NCBI GenBank assembly: GCA_000715605.1
Contig: KL568590.1
Span: 25,269 to 32,807, forward strand
Direction of reading: 5' to 3'
Source: Streptomyces speibonae
GTDB lineage: Bacteria > Actinomycetota > Actinomycetes > Streptomycetales > Streptomycetaceae
DNA length: 7,539 nucleotides
Shown here: positions 1 to 5,426 of the stretch, piece after piece
How the letters are laid out: each line of letters begins with the position of its first letter
How positions within the stretch are numbered: position 1 is the stretch's first letter
Notes under the pieces: model-generated
The model's input: only the letters and a program-made list of their open reading frames with translations
What the model was told of the DNA's origin: nothing
Databases searched by the model: none
Made by a program: the position numbers and the translations under genes

Positions 1-68
1 TGTGCGGCCGGGTACAGCCGCCTGCCGAATCGGACATGTCGGGATCCTCCTGAGAAGTCCACCATGTC

Positions 69-96
69 GTCGGCCCGGAGGTTCCTCCCGGCCGAC
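69..96. repeat. Near-perfect 28-bp inverted repeat
   Basis: Arms GTCGGCC-C-GGAGG (69-81) and CCTCC-C-GGCCGAC (84-96) are complementary except for one C opposite C, and are separated only by TT. As RNA it would form a very stable hairpin, once the innermost pairs open, and could terminate a gene lying left of the window. As DNA it could be a dimeric repressor site. There is no T-run after it, which is common for Streptomyces terminators. Confidence 0.5.
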
Positions 97-125
97 AGCA
101 ACCCGTCCACCCAAAACCCTCGCGT

Positions 126-149
126 CGCCCGGCACAAGAGTGCCCGGCG
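126..149. repeat. Second inverted repeat, 5' of PARG gene
   Basis: CGCC-C-GGCAC (126-135) faces GTGCC-C-GGCG (140-149) around an AAGA loop. As in the repeat at 69-96, a single C-C mismatch interrupts the stem. The two could act together as a double terminator or as two sites of regulation upstream of the PARG gene. Apart from these repeats, the stretch 1-332 shows no coding region or recognisable promoter that I can support. The open frames there are proline/arginine-rich by-products of GC-rich DNA. Confidence 0.4.
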
Positions 150-332
150 TGACGTCCCGGTTCGGTCATCCTCTCCTCAGGCCTGCCGCCGGGCCCCTTG
201 CCGCCCGCCGCCCGGTCCGCCACGGGTGGAAACTCCGTTGCGCCGCCTCACCAGCATCACCCACGATGCGTGCGTGAGCACGACGAGGGGGAACGAGCGG
301 CGCGCGGTCACGGCGGCTACGGGGGTGGCGCC

Positions 333-1208
333 GTGAGCGCTCGCTTGCGCGGTATGGCCCGCGAGACCGAGGAGATCGTGGCGGCCGGGGCCTACCGTGC
401 GCCCGGCGGTCACGAGGTGTCCCTCGCGGCGGCGATCGGGGCCGCGGCCGACGGCACGCGGATGTTCGGGCCGGATCCGGTCCCGGTCCCGTCCTTCCGC
501 CCGGTGGAGACCCGGTTCGAGGTCACCGGGGAGAGCAGCCTGCGGGCCGCCCGCCGCCTCGAAGGCCCCGTGGCCGTCCTGAACTTCGCCTCCGCCCGCA
601 ACCCCGGCGGCGGCTACCTCAACGGCGCGCAGGCCCAGGAGGAGGCGCTGTGCCGCTCCTCCGCGCTGTACACCTGTCTGCTGCGGGCCCCCGGCTTCTA
701 CGACCACCACCGCGCCCACCGCGATCCGTTCTACTCGGACCGGGTGATCCACTCACCGGCCGTGCCCGTCTTCCGCGACGACCGCGGCCGCCTGATGGAC
801 GAACCGTTCACGGCCGGTTTCCTCACCTCGCCCGCCCCCAACGCCGGCGTGATCCTGCGCTCGGCGCCGGAGCGCGCGCCACAGGTGCCGGCGGCCCTGA
901 GGACACGGGCCGAGCGGGTGCTGGAGACCGCGGCCGCCCACGGCTACCGGCGGCTGGTCCTGGGCGCCTGGGGCTGCGGGGTGTTCCGCAACGACCCGGC
1001 TCAGGTGGCGGCGGCGTTCCGCGGACTGCTGGAGCCGGGCGGGCGCTTCGCGGGGGCCTTCGCGCACCTCGTCTTCGGCATCCTGGACCGCACCCGAGAC
1101 AGCGCGGTCCGCGCCGCCTTCGAGCGTGCGTTCGCCCCTCTGTCGTCCGGCCCTTCGGCGGTCAGCTCCAGCCGTACCGCTCCCGCAGCCGCTGACGCAC
1201 GAGGTTGA
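333..1208 (+). CDS. Bacterial-type poly(ADP-ribose) glycohydrolase (TIGR02452 family)
   Basis: The predicted 291-residue cytosolic enzyme has a macrodomain fold and should hydrolyse ribose-ribose bonds of poly(ADP-ribose) to free ADP-ribose. The PARG signature is clear: GGG at residues 92-94 followed by QEE at 102-104, where the second Glu of the pair is the catalytic residue in the bacterial family. The stretch LGAWGCGVFRNDP (210-222) matches the second conserved ligand-binding loop. I chose the GTG at 333 because a G-rich sequence (321-328) lies just upstream and the family-like sequence starts there. The frame is open back to 198, but that part is low-complexity. ATG 354 is an alternative start without a ribosome binding site. 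The domain seems complete near residue 270. The last ~16 residues are encoded antisense to the end of the MazF-like gene. Family assignment is firm; the in vivo substrate is unknown. Confidence 0.9.
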   Translation: MSARLRGMARETEEIVAAGAYRAPGGHEVSLAAAIGAAADGTRMFGPDPVPVPSFRPVETRFEVTGESSLRAARRLEGPVAVLNFASARNPGGGYLNGAQAQEEALCRSSALYTCLLRAPGFYDHHRAHRDPFYSDRVIHSPAVPVFRDDRGRLMDEPFTAGFLTSPAPNAGVILRSAPERAPQVPAALRTRAERVLETAAAHGYRRLVLGAWGCGVFRNDPAQVAAAFRGLLEPGGRFAGAFAHLVFGILDRTRDSAVRAAFERAFAPLSSGPSAVSSSRTAPAAADARG

Positions 1209-1626
1209 ACCGCATCCGGTCCAGGGCGCACGCCTCCCGCCGCATCCCCTCCTCGTGCAGCCGCAGCACCCGGGCCACGTCCACCCACGAGTCGCGGCCC
1301 GACCGGTCCCACGGCCCGCTGCCGATCGCCACCCACTCCCGGTCGCCCTCGCGCCGCCTGCTGGACAGCTGTACCGCGAGGAACGTCCCGCCCGCCTCCC
1401 GGGCGACGACGAGCACCGGACGGTCCTTGCCCCGGCCGTCGTTCTCCTCGTAGGGCACCCAGGTCCAGACGATCTCCCCGGGGTCGGGATCGCCGTCGTG
1501 CTCGGGCGAGTACTCGGTGCGCACCCGGCCCACCTCATGGGGTGCGGCCTCGACGGTGGCGGAGGGGCCGTAGCGGCCCGGGGCGTTCTCAGGGCTGTAG
1601 GCGGTCACACGCGTACCGTACGGCAC
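1162..1626 (-). CDS. PemK/MazF-family toxin-like protein
   Basis: The 154-residue protein has an N-terminal extension of about 48 residues followed by a PemK/MazF barrel. The barrel opens with GEIVWTWVPYEENDGRGKDR (50-69) and RPVLVVAR (69-76), which resembles the MazF strand 1 and the conserved RP motif. LAVQLSSRR (83-91) sits where MazF has its catalytic Thr, so Ser replaces Thr. MazF relatives are ribosome-independent endoribonucleases, but activity cannot be assumed here. No MazE-like antitoxin gene is adjacent, so this looks like a stand-alone homologue of the type often found in Streptomyces. The start is uncertain: GTG 1626 has only a weak ribosome binding site, and GTG 1608 in the same frame is an alternative. 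It lies 39 bp downstream of the PPOX gene and may share its transcript. Its 3' end overlaps the convergent PARG gene by 47 bp. Confidence 0.8.
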   Translation of the reverse strand: MPYGTRVTAYSPENAPGRYGPSATVEAAPHEVGRVRTEYSPEHDGDPDPGEIVWTWVPYEENDGRGKDRPVLVVAREAGGTFLAVQLSSRRREGDREWVAIGSGPWDRSGRDSWVDVARVLRLHEEGMRREACALDRMRFNLVRQRLRERYGWS

Positions 1627-1665
1627 ACCCGCCGCACGCCGTCCGGAGCCCTCGCGGCCGGCGGA

Positions 1666-2082
1666 TCAGCAGGGCACGCCGGTGAGTTCGCGGCCGGTCA
1701 CCATCTCGGCGTCGATCCGGACGAACACGCCGTCCCGCATGGGCATCCAGGACCGGGGGCCGGTCCGCAGCAGACGCTCGTGCTCCGCCGGATCGGTGAC
1801 CACGGCCGCGCGGCCGGTGACGACCACGCTCCAGCCGGCCCGGCGCTCGGGGTGGAAGTCGTCGGCCTCGAAGGCGACCACCACGCCGTCGATCGCCCGC
1901 ACCAGATCGGACGCGGCCGAGGTGCGCAGCACCACGGCGGAGTCCGTGTCCAGGGAGAAGTTGACCGGCAGGACCGCGGGCAGCGCCTGCCGGGTGTAGA
2001 CGACCCGGCCGACCGGTGCCTTGGCCAGCAGGCGCAGGCACTCCTGCCGGTCGAGCACACGGAAGCCATCGCTGTGGATCAT
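1666..2082 (-). CDS. Pyridoxamine 5'-phosphate oxidase-like (PPOX) FMN/F420-binding protein
   Basis: The 138-residue protein covers one split-barrel flavin-binding domain, close to the usual size for the actinobacterial PPOX-like family. Features include the N-terminal helix RQECLRLLAKAPVGRVVYT (12-30), the strand LPAVLPVNFSLD (34-45), and GWSVVVTGRAAVVTD (83-97), the signature near the cofactor site. Such proteins bind FMN or F420 and act as flavin reductases or oxidoreductases with unknown substrates; few are true pyridoxine-phosphate oxidases. ATG 2082 is preceded by a weak GGAC element. The gene sits 32 bp after the discoidin gene and 39 bp before the MazF-like gene on the same strand, consistent with co-transcription. 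The family is well supported; cofactor choice and reaction cannot be read from sequence. Confidence 0.85.
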   Translation of the reverse strand: MIHSDGFRVLDRQECLRLLAKAPVGRVVYTRQALPAVLPVNFSLDTDSAVVLRTSAASDLVRAIDGVVVAFEADDFHPERRAGWSVVVTGRAAVVTDPAEHERLLRTGPRSWMPMRDGVFVRIDAEMVTGRELTGVPC

Positions 2083-2114
2083 TCGTCCATCGTCGGCGAC
2101 CGCACCCGCCGGTG

Positions 2115-2699
2115 CTAGGGCCGGACGGCCCTGATGGCCACCGGGCCGGTGGGTCCTCGCCGTCCCGCGAGCGCGTCCACGGAGCCGGTGGGCCCGCGCC
2201 GTCCCGCGAGCGCGTCACCGGGGCCGGCCGGCCCGCCCCGGCCCGCGAGCGCGTCGACCGGGCCCGGCAGCCCGACCCGGCCGGGCAGCGCGCCGAGGAG
2301 GGCGCCGGCCGGGCGGCCGTCGCCGGCGCTGCCGTACACCTCGAATCCGTTGAGCCCGAGCGGATGGGAGCTGGAGCGGCGCAGGGACGTCAGCCGCACC
2401 CAGCGGCCCCGGACCGGGTGGGCCGGCTGGATGTTCACCACCCCTCCGGTCCCGGCGATGGTGTGGTAGACGCTCGTCCACTCCGCCCGGTCGGGGCTGA
2501 CCTCGACGACGAACTCGAGCGGATAGCTCGACCGGACCGGCCTGGCGGTCGTGCCGCCGTGCGGGTGGCCCGCGGCGGGCGGGGCGAACAGCGGGTCGCT
2601 CGCGTCGCCCTCGAAGGTGAGGCGGATCCAGTCGATCCCGCACACGGCCCGCAGGTCGACCGCGACCGACTGCGGATCGCCCGTTGGTGGTTCCTTCAT
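2115..2699 (-). CDS. Discoidin (F5/8 type C) domain protein, probably a truncated remnant
   Basis: With ATG 2699 the product has 194 residues. Residues 8-123 look like most of an F5/8 type C carbohydrate-binding domain: DPQSVAVDLR (8-17), IDWIRLTFEGDAS (22-34), YPLEFVVEVSPDRAEWTSVY (59-78), RWVRLTS (99-105) and the typical end GLNGFEVYG (115-123). The frame is open upstream to ATG 2834, and RWDTTL just before Met1 also looks like discoidin sequence. So either translation starts earlier or the first part of the domain has been lost. No signal peptide is visible, although such domains normally belong to secreted glycan-active proteins. The tail (about 146-187) repeats DALAGRRGPTG-like units encoded by 39-bp tandem repeats. 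I infer an internal deletion that joined the promoter and operator of a secreted-protein gene to its 3' end. Whether the protein is made or stable is unknown. Confidence 0.65.
   Translation of the reverse strand: MKEPPTGDPQSVAVDLRAVCGIDWIRLTFEGDASDPLFAPPAAGHPHGGTTARPVRSSYPLEFVVEVSPDRAEWTSVYHTIAGTGGVVNIQPAHPVRGRWVRLTSLRRSSSHPLGLNGFEVYGSAGDGRPAGALLGALPGRVGLPGPVDALAGRGGPAGPGDALAGRRGPTGSVDALAGRRGPTGPVAIRAVRP
2148..2264. repeat. Three tandem copies of a 39-bp repeat
   Basis: Copies at 2148-2186, 2187-2225 and 2226-2264 share the core CCGCGAGCGCGTC. The first two are most alike, the third has diverged, and degenerate partial copies flank the array (about 2134-2147 and 2265-2303). The period is a multiple of three, so on the minus strand it reads through as a 13-residue Gly/Pro/Arg-rich repeat at the end of the discoidin gene. 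The copies are directly adjacent with no spacers, so this is a minisatellite, not a CRISPR. Confidence 0.85.
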
Positions 2700-2771
2700 G
2701 AGCGTGGTGTCCCATCGGAGATCAGCGGCGGCACGCGCCCGAACCGGCCTCGCCCGCCCGTCGTGCCGAAC

Positions 2772-2800
2772 AGTATGACAACGTTGCCAAAGGCTGTGAC
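2772..2800 (-). promoter_or_regulatory. Candidate promoter for the leftward discoidin-PPOX-MazF group
   Basis: On the minus strand, GTCACA (2800-2795) and CATACT (2777-2772) are separated by 17 bp and each match the housekeeping -35/-10 consensus at four of six bases. Transcription would start near 2765. The first in-frame start codon after that point is ATG 2699, which is why that start was preferred for the discoidin gene. The spacer is almost filled by the LacI-like operator. Confidence 0.4.
2776..2789. promoter_or_regulatory. LacI/GalR-family operator-like palindrome
   Basis: TGACAACGTTGCCA is a 14-bp palindrome with one mismatched pair around a central AACGTT. This is the core typical of LacI/GalR-family operators, which control sugar utilisation genes in Streptomyces. 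It is AT-rich compared with its surroundings and lies between the candidate -35 and -10 of the leftward promoter, a classic repression position. It is also about 80 bp upstream of the rightward cysteine hydrolase gene. No LacI-type regulator is encoded in this window. Confidence 0.6.
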
Positions 2801-2869
2801 GCGAGAGGTCTTCTGTCAAGTACCGCGCCGCCATGTCTGACCCGCCTTTGCAGGTGGAACCCTGGTGGC

Positions 2870-3406
2870 ATGGGCAAGACCGCGCTGATCGTCATCGACA
2901 TGATCAACACCTACGACCACCCCGACGCCGAACTCCTGCTGCCGTCCGCCGAGGCGGTCGTACCGGTCGTCTCCGCCCTGCTGGAACGGGCACGGCGCAA
3001 GGACGTCCCGGTCGTCTACGTCAACGACAACTTCGGTGAGTGGCGCTCCCACCACGGGGAACTGCTCGACAAGGCGCTGGCCGGACCGCACGCGCGCCTC
3101 GTGGAGCCGCTGCGGCCGGACGACTCCTCCCTCTTCGTCGTCAAGGCCCGGCACTCGATCTTCTTCGAGACCCCGCTGGGCTATCTGCTCGCCCAGCAGG
3201 GCATCGACCGGCTGGTGCTGTGCGGCCAGGTGACGGAGCAGTGCGTCCTGTACTCCTCGCTCGACGCGCACATCCGGCACCTCGACGTGGTCGTCCCGCG
3301 CGACGCGGTCGCCCACATGCACGCCGACCTCGCGGACGCGGCCCTGCGGATGATGGAACGCAACATGGGCGCGCGCGTGTGCGACAGCGACGACCTCTGG
3401 AACTGA
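2870..3406 (+). CDS. Isochorismatase-family cysteine hydrolase
   Basis: The 178-residue cytosolic hydrolase has the complete isochorismatase-like catalytic triad: Asp10 in ALIVIDMIN, Lys92 in VVKARHS, and Cys125 in GQVTEQCV. The V-T pair before the Cys is the usual cis-peptide site. Length matches single-domain members such as nicotinamidase-like and N-carbamoyl-amide hydrolases. The substrate cannot be assigned: there is no aryl-carrier domain or siderophore genes nearby to suggest true isochorismate cleavage, and I do not see the metal-binding histidines of nicotinamidases. ATG 2870 is preceded by GGTGG a few bases upstream. The next gene starts 36 bp after its stop, suggesting a two-gene unit. 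The gene is divergent from the discoidin group, across the LacI-like operator. Confidence 0.88.
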   Translation: MGKTALIVIDMINTYDHPDAELLLPSAEAVVPVVSALLERARRKDVPVVYVNDNFGEWRSHHGELLDKALAGPHARLVEPLRPDDSSLFVVKARHSIFFETPLGYLLAQQGIDRLVLCGQVTEQCVLYSSLDAHIRHLDVVVPRDAVAHMHADLADAALRMMERNMGARVCDSDDLWN

Positions 3407-3442
3407 CGCCCGCGTGCCCGGCCGAGGCCCGACACTGTCCCC

Positions 3443-4246
3443 ATGAGCCGTACGTCCGTCCCGCCCGTGCTCCGCCCCTACCTGGACGAACTGGTCCGCC
3501 GCACCCGCGCCGCCTGCGGCCCGCACCTGGTGAGCGTCCTGGCCGTCGGATCCCTCGCCCTCGGCGACTACCGCCACGGACGCAGCGACATCGACGTGAC
3601 GGTCGTGGTGGACGACTCCCTGCCGCACCGGTCGCTGCCCGGCCTGGCCCGGAACCTCACCCACCCCGCCCTGGACTGCCCCGCCGCCGGGCTGGAACTG
3701 GTGGTGTACCCCGCCGGGTTCGCCGCCCGTCCGTCCGACGCGGCCGGATACCTCATGGACCTCAACACCGGGCCGTCCCTGCCCGAGCGGGTCAGCCACG
3801 ACGCCCGGGAGTCCCACGCCTTCTGGTACGTGCTCGACCGCTCCCTCGCACACCAGGCCGGCCTCGCGCTGTACGGCGGGCCGGCCCGCGAGGTGATCGC
3901 CGCACCCCGGCGGTCCGCCGTCCTCACCGCGCTCCGCGCCTCCGTGCGGGAGCACGCCGAGGGCGAGGGCCACGCGGCCGACAACCGCGTCCTCAACGGC
4001 TGCCGCTCCGTCGTGTACTGCCGTACGGGGCACTGGTTCCCCAAGCGCAGGGCGGCCGGGATCGTCGCCGCCTCCGAGACGTACTTCGCGCCGCTGCTCA
4101 CCGAGGCGCTGCGCAGCTTCGAACGCCCCCGGGAGTCGGCGCTCGCCCTGCCGGGGGAGGAGGTGGGGGAGTTCCTGGCCTGGGCTGCGGGCCGGGTGGA
4201 CGAGGCCGTCGAGGCGGAGGGCGGCCGGGGCGGCACCCCGCGCTGA
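3443..4246 (+). CDS. AadA-like aminoglycoside-type nucleotidyltransferase
   Basis: The 267-residue protein has the two-domain layout of ANT(3'')/AadA-like adenylyltransferases. The nucleotidyltransferase motif is intact: GS at 36-37 followed by SDIDV, with metal-binding Asp49 and Asp51, and a third acidic residue, Glu85, in LELVVY. The C-terminal helical part carries the family-like stretches FWYVLDRSLAHQAGLALYGG (127-146) and NRVLNGCRSVVY plus KRRAAG. AadA enzymes adenylate streptomycin or spectinomycin. This chromosomal homologue is divergent, so its substrate may be another small molecule. The start at ATG 3443 lacks a good ribosome binding site (only GAGG 15 bases upstream), so translation may depend on coupling to the preceding hydrolase gene. 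Family is well supported, resistance function is not. Confidence 0.82.
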   Translation: MSRTSVPPVLRPYLDELVRRTRAACGPHLVSVLAVGSLALGDYRHGRSDIDVTVVVDDSLPHRSLPGLARNLTHPALDCPAAGLELVVYPAGFAARPSDAAGYLMDLNTGPSLPERVSHDARESHAFWYVLDRSLAHQAGLALYGGPAREVIAAPRRSAVLTALRASVREHAEGEGHAADNRVLNGCRSVVYCRTGHWFPKRRAAGIVAASETYFAPLLTEALRSFERPRESALALPGEEVGEFLAWAAGRVDEAVEAEGGRGGTPR

Positions 4247-4296
4247 CCGGCTCTCCGCCCTTGGCGGCGGACTTCGCGATCGCACAGCACCGAACG

Positions 4297-4328
4297 GCCG
4301 AGAACAGGCCGGGCAGCCGGTTCTCGGC
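4297..4328 (+). terminator. Hairpin after the AadA-like gene
   Basis: GCCGAGAAC (4297-4305) pairs perfectly with GTTCTCGGC (4320-4328). Inside the 14-base loop, GGC and GCC can add three more pairs after one A-G mismatch. It lies 50 bp after the stop codon at 4246, and no T-run follows. It is a likely intrinsic terminator of the Streptomyces kind, but it abuts the next promoter and could instead be a regulatory dyad. Confidence 0.5.
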
Positions 4329-4358
4329 TCGACAGGGTTCCACCACCCTGTCTAGGCT
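4329..4358 (+). promoter_or_regulatory. Promoter of the VOC gene with a dyad in its spacer
   Basis: TCGACA (4329-4334, five of six matches to TTGACA) and TAGGCT (4353-4358) are 18 bp apart, a good fit to Streptomyces housekeeping (HrdB-type) promoters. Transcription would start near 4365, about 70 bases before the TTG start. A perfect inverted repeat, GACAGGG (4331-4337) and CCCTGTC (4346-4352) with an 8-base centre, overlaps the -35 box and fills the spacer, as expected of a repressor or activator site. Confidence 0.55.
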
Positions 4359-4423
4359 CGACGGCGCGGCATCGCGTGCCGGTCACCGGCCGGGTGAGGC
4401 ATGGAGGCGCCGCGGATGCCCGT

Positions 4424-4438
4424 GGAGGCATTGCCTTG
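4424..4438 (+). promoter_or_regulatory. Ribosome binding site that fixes a TTG start
   Basis: GGAGG at 4424-4428 is followed, after seven bases, by TTG at 4436-4438 in frame with the VOC domain. No ATG or GTG in this frame has comparable spacing to a ribosome binding site. Confidence 0.75.
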
Positions 4439-4864
4439 TCCGTCGAGTTCAACCACACGATCGTTCTCTCCCGTGACCGGGAGAAGTCCGCCCACTTCCT
4501 CGCCGGGATCCTCGGCCTCGAGGTCGGCGAACCCACCGGGATGTTCCTCCCGGTGACCACCGCCAACGGCGTCACCCTGGACTTCGCGGCGGTCGACATC
4601 GACATCCCGGTACAGCACTACGCGTTCCTCGTCTCCGAGGAGGAGTTCGACGCGGTTCTCGCCCGGCTCGTGGACGCCGGGGTCCCCATCCAGGCCGACC
4701 CGCACGGACAGCACCCCCGCCGCATCAACCGCAACGACGGCGGGCGCGGCGTGTACTTCCGCGATCCGGCCGGCCACGGTCTCGAGGCGATCACCCGCCC
4801 CTACGGCACCGACCCGGACTCCCCGCTCAACGGGGTCACCGAAGAGGTCCCCGGGGCCGCCTGA
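4436..4864 (+). CDS. VOC (glyoxalase/bleomycin-resistance fold) protein
   Basis: The 142-residue, single-unit vicinal oxygen chelate protein has two beta-alpha-beta-beta-beta modules. His7 (FNHTIV), His61 (VQHYAFLV) and Glu117 (GHGLEAIT) occupy the usual VOC metal-ligand positions, and YFRDPAGHGLE (107-117) is the characteristic C-terminal strand. Members are glyoxalases, dioxygenases, epimerases, thiol transferases or antibiotic-binding proteins; the substrate cannot be told here. I chose the TTG at 4436 because a perfect GGAGG (4424-4428) lies seven bases before it. The frame stays open back to 4376, but that extension is not VOC-like and would pass through the ribosome binding site. A dedicated promoter precedes the gene and a strong hairpin follows it, so it is probably transcribed alone. 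Confidence 0.88.
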   Translation: MSVEFNHTIVLSRDREKSAHFLAGILGLEVGEPTGMFLPVTTANGVTLDFAAVDIDIPVQHYAFLVSEEEFDAVLARLVDAGVPIQADPHGQHPRRINRNDGGRGVYFRDPAGHGLEAITRPYGTDPDSPLNGVTEEVPGAA

Positions 4865-4869
4865 CCGCC

Positions 4870-4892
4870 CCGGCGGACCGGGCGGACGCCGG
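4870..4892 (+). repeat. Short inverted repeat after the VOC gene
   Basis: CCGGCG (4870-4875) and CGCCGG (4887-4892) flank an 11-base loop, and TTT follows directly. It begins six bases after the VOC stop and, with the much stronger hairpin at 4899-4928, may form a two-part terminator. Confidence 0.35.
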
Positions 4893-4898
4893 TTTGAG

Positions 4899-4928
4899 GT
4901 GTGCGCCGCGGGGCTACGCGGCGCACAC
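4899..4928 (+). terminator. Perfect 12-bp hairpin between VOC and CBS genes
   Basis: GTGTGCGCCGCG (4899-4910) is the exact reverse complement of CGCGGCGCACAC (4917-4928), with a six-base loop GGGCTA. It lies 34 bases after the VOC stop and 28 bases before the CBS ribosome binding site. No T-run follows. It most likely ends the VOC transcript. Since no clear promoter lies between it and the CBS gene, read-through or a role in mRNA processing is also possible. Confidence 0.65.
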
Positions 4929-4964
4929 GGAAGTCAGGCCGGTCACCCGGACCCTGGAGGTGCC

Positions 4965-5390
4965 ATGACCAGGCGGATACGGGACGTGATGTCCGCGGAC
5001 ACCGCGTCCGTCGAGCCCATGACCACGGTGGCGCGGGCGGCGCGCCTGATGCGCGAGCACGACATCGGCGACGTCCTGGTCGCGTACGACTGCGACCTGT
5101 TCGGTGTGCTCACCGACCGCGACATCGTGCTGCGGGGCGTCGCCGAGGGGCACGACCCCGAGGTCACGACGGTCGGTGCGCTGTGCACCCGCCCGCCCCT
5201 GGTGACCCTCGACCCCGAGGACACCACCGACCACGCCGTCGAGCTGATGCGCCGGCACGCCGTCCGCCGGCTGCCCGTGGTCGAACGCGGGGGCTGTCCG
5301 GTGGGCATGGTCAGCCTCGGTGACCTCGCCGCCACGGAGGACCCGCACTCCGCCCTCGCGGACATCAGCACGGCGTCCCCCACCCACTGA
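4965..5390 (+). CDS. Twin CBS-domain protein
   Basis: The 141-residue protein is made of two CBS motifs (about residues 5-60 and 70-125), forming one Bateman module and nothing else. FGVLTDRDIVLR (46-57) and VGMVSLGDLA (113-122) are the typical CBS strand-loop-helix ends, with the Thr/Ser-x-x-Asp ligand-binding pattern. Such modules bind adenosine nucleotides or related ligands and act as energy or redox sensors, often through partner proteins. ATG 4965 has a textbook GGAGGTG (4956-4962) four to five bases upstream. The frame is open to GTG 4899, but that codon lies within the hairpin stem. No promoter is obvious after the hairpin. Stand-alone CBS proteins are frequent in actinobacterial stress and dormancy loci; the partner here is unknown. 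Confidence 0.9.
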   Translation: MTRRIRDVMSADTASVEPMTTVARAARLMREHDIGDVLVAYDCDLFGVLTDRDIVLRGVAEGHDPEVTTVGALCTRPPLVTLDPEDTTDHAVELMRRHAVRRLPVVERGGCPVGMVSLGDLAATEDPHSALADISTASPTH

Positions 5391-5426
5391 GCGCGGGCCC
5401 GAGGGGGCGCCGGCGGGACGGAGGGG

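Noticed and set aside
10..15. Sigma-B-type -10 element GGGTAC near the left edge
   Set aside because: The -35 part would fall outside the window and no gene follows within a reasonable distance, so it cannot be supported.
333..1626. DarT/DarG-like ADP-ribosylation toxin-antitoxin pair
   Set aside because: The toxin-fold gene is MazF-like, not an ADP-ribosyltransferase, and the genes are convergent instead of forming an operon. No evidence ties PARG activity to this protein.
1126..2118. A 330-codon plus-strand open frame opposite the MazF-like and PPOX genes
   Set aside because: His/Pro/Gly-rich translation without domain, no ribosome binding site, and it is antisense to two well-supported families.
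2148..2264. CRISPR array
   Set aside because: The 39-bp units are contiguous with no spacers and preserve a reading frame, so they are tandem repeats.
2816..4285. A 489-codon open frame on the minus strand across the hydrolase and nucleotidyltransferase genes
   Set aside because: It is antisense to two genes with intact active-site motifs, and its own product is Gly/Val/Arg/His-rich with no recognisable domain. Long antisense frames are expected in such GC-rich DNA.
4297..4328. SOS (LexA) box because of GAAC...GTTC
   Set aside because: Actinobacterial LexA sites have four bases between GAAC and GTTC; here there are 14.
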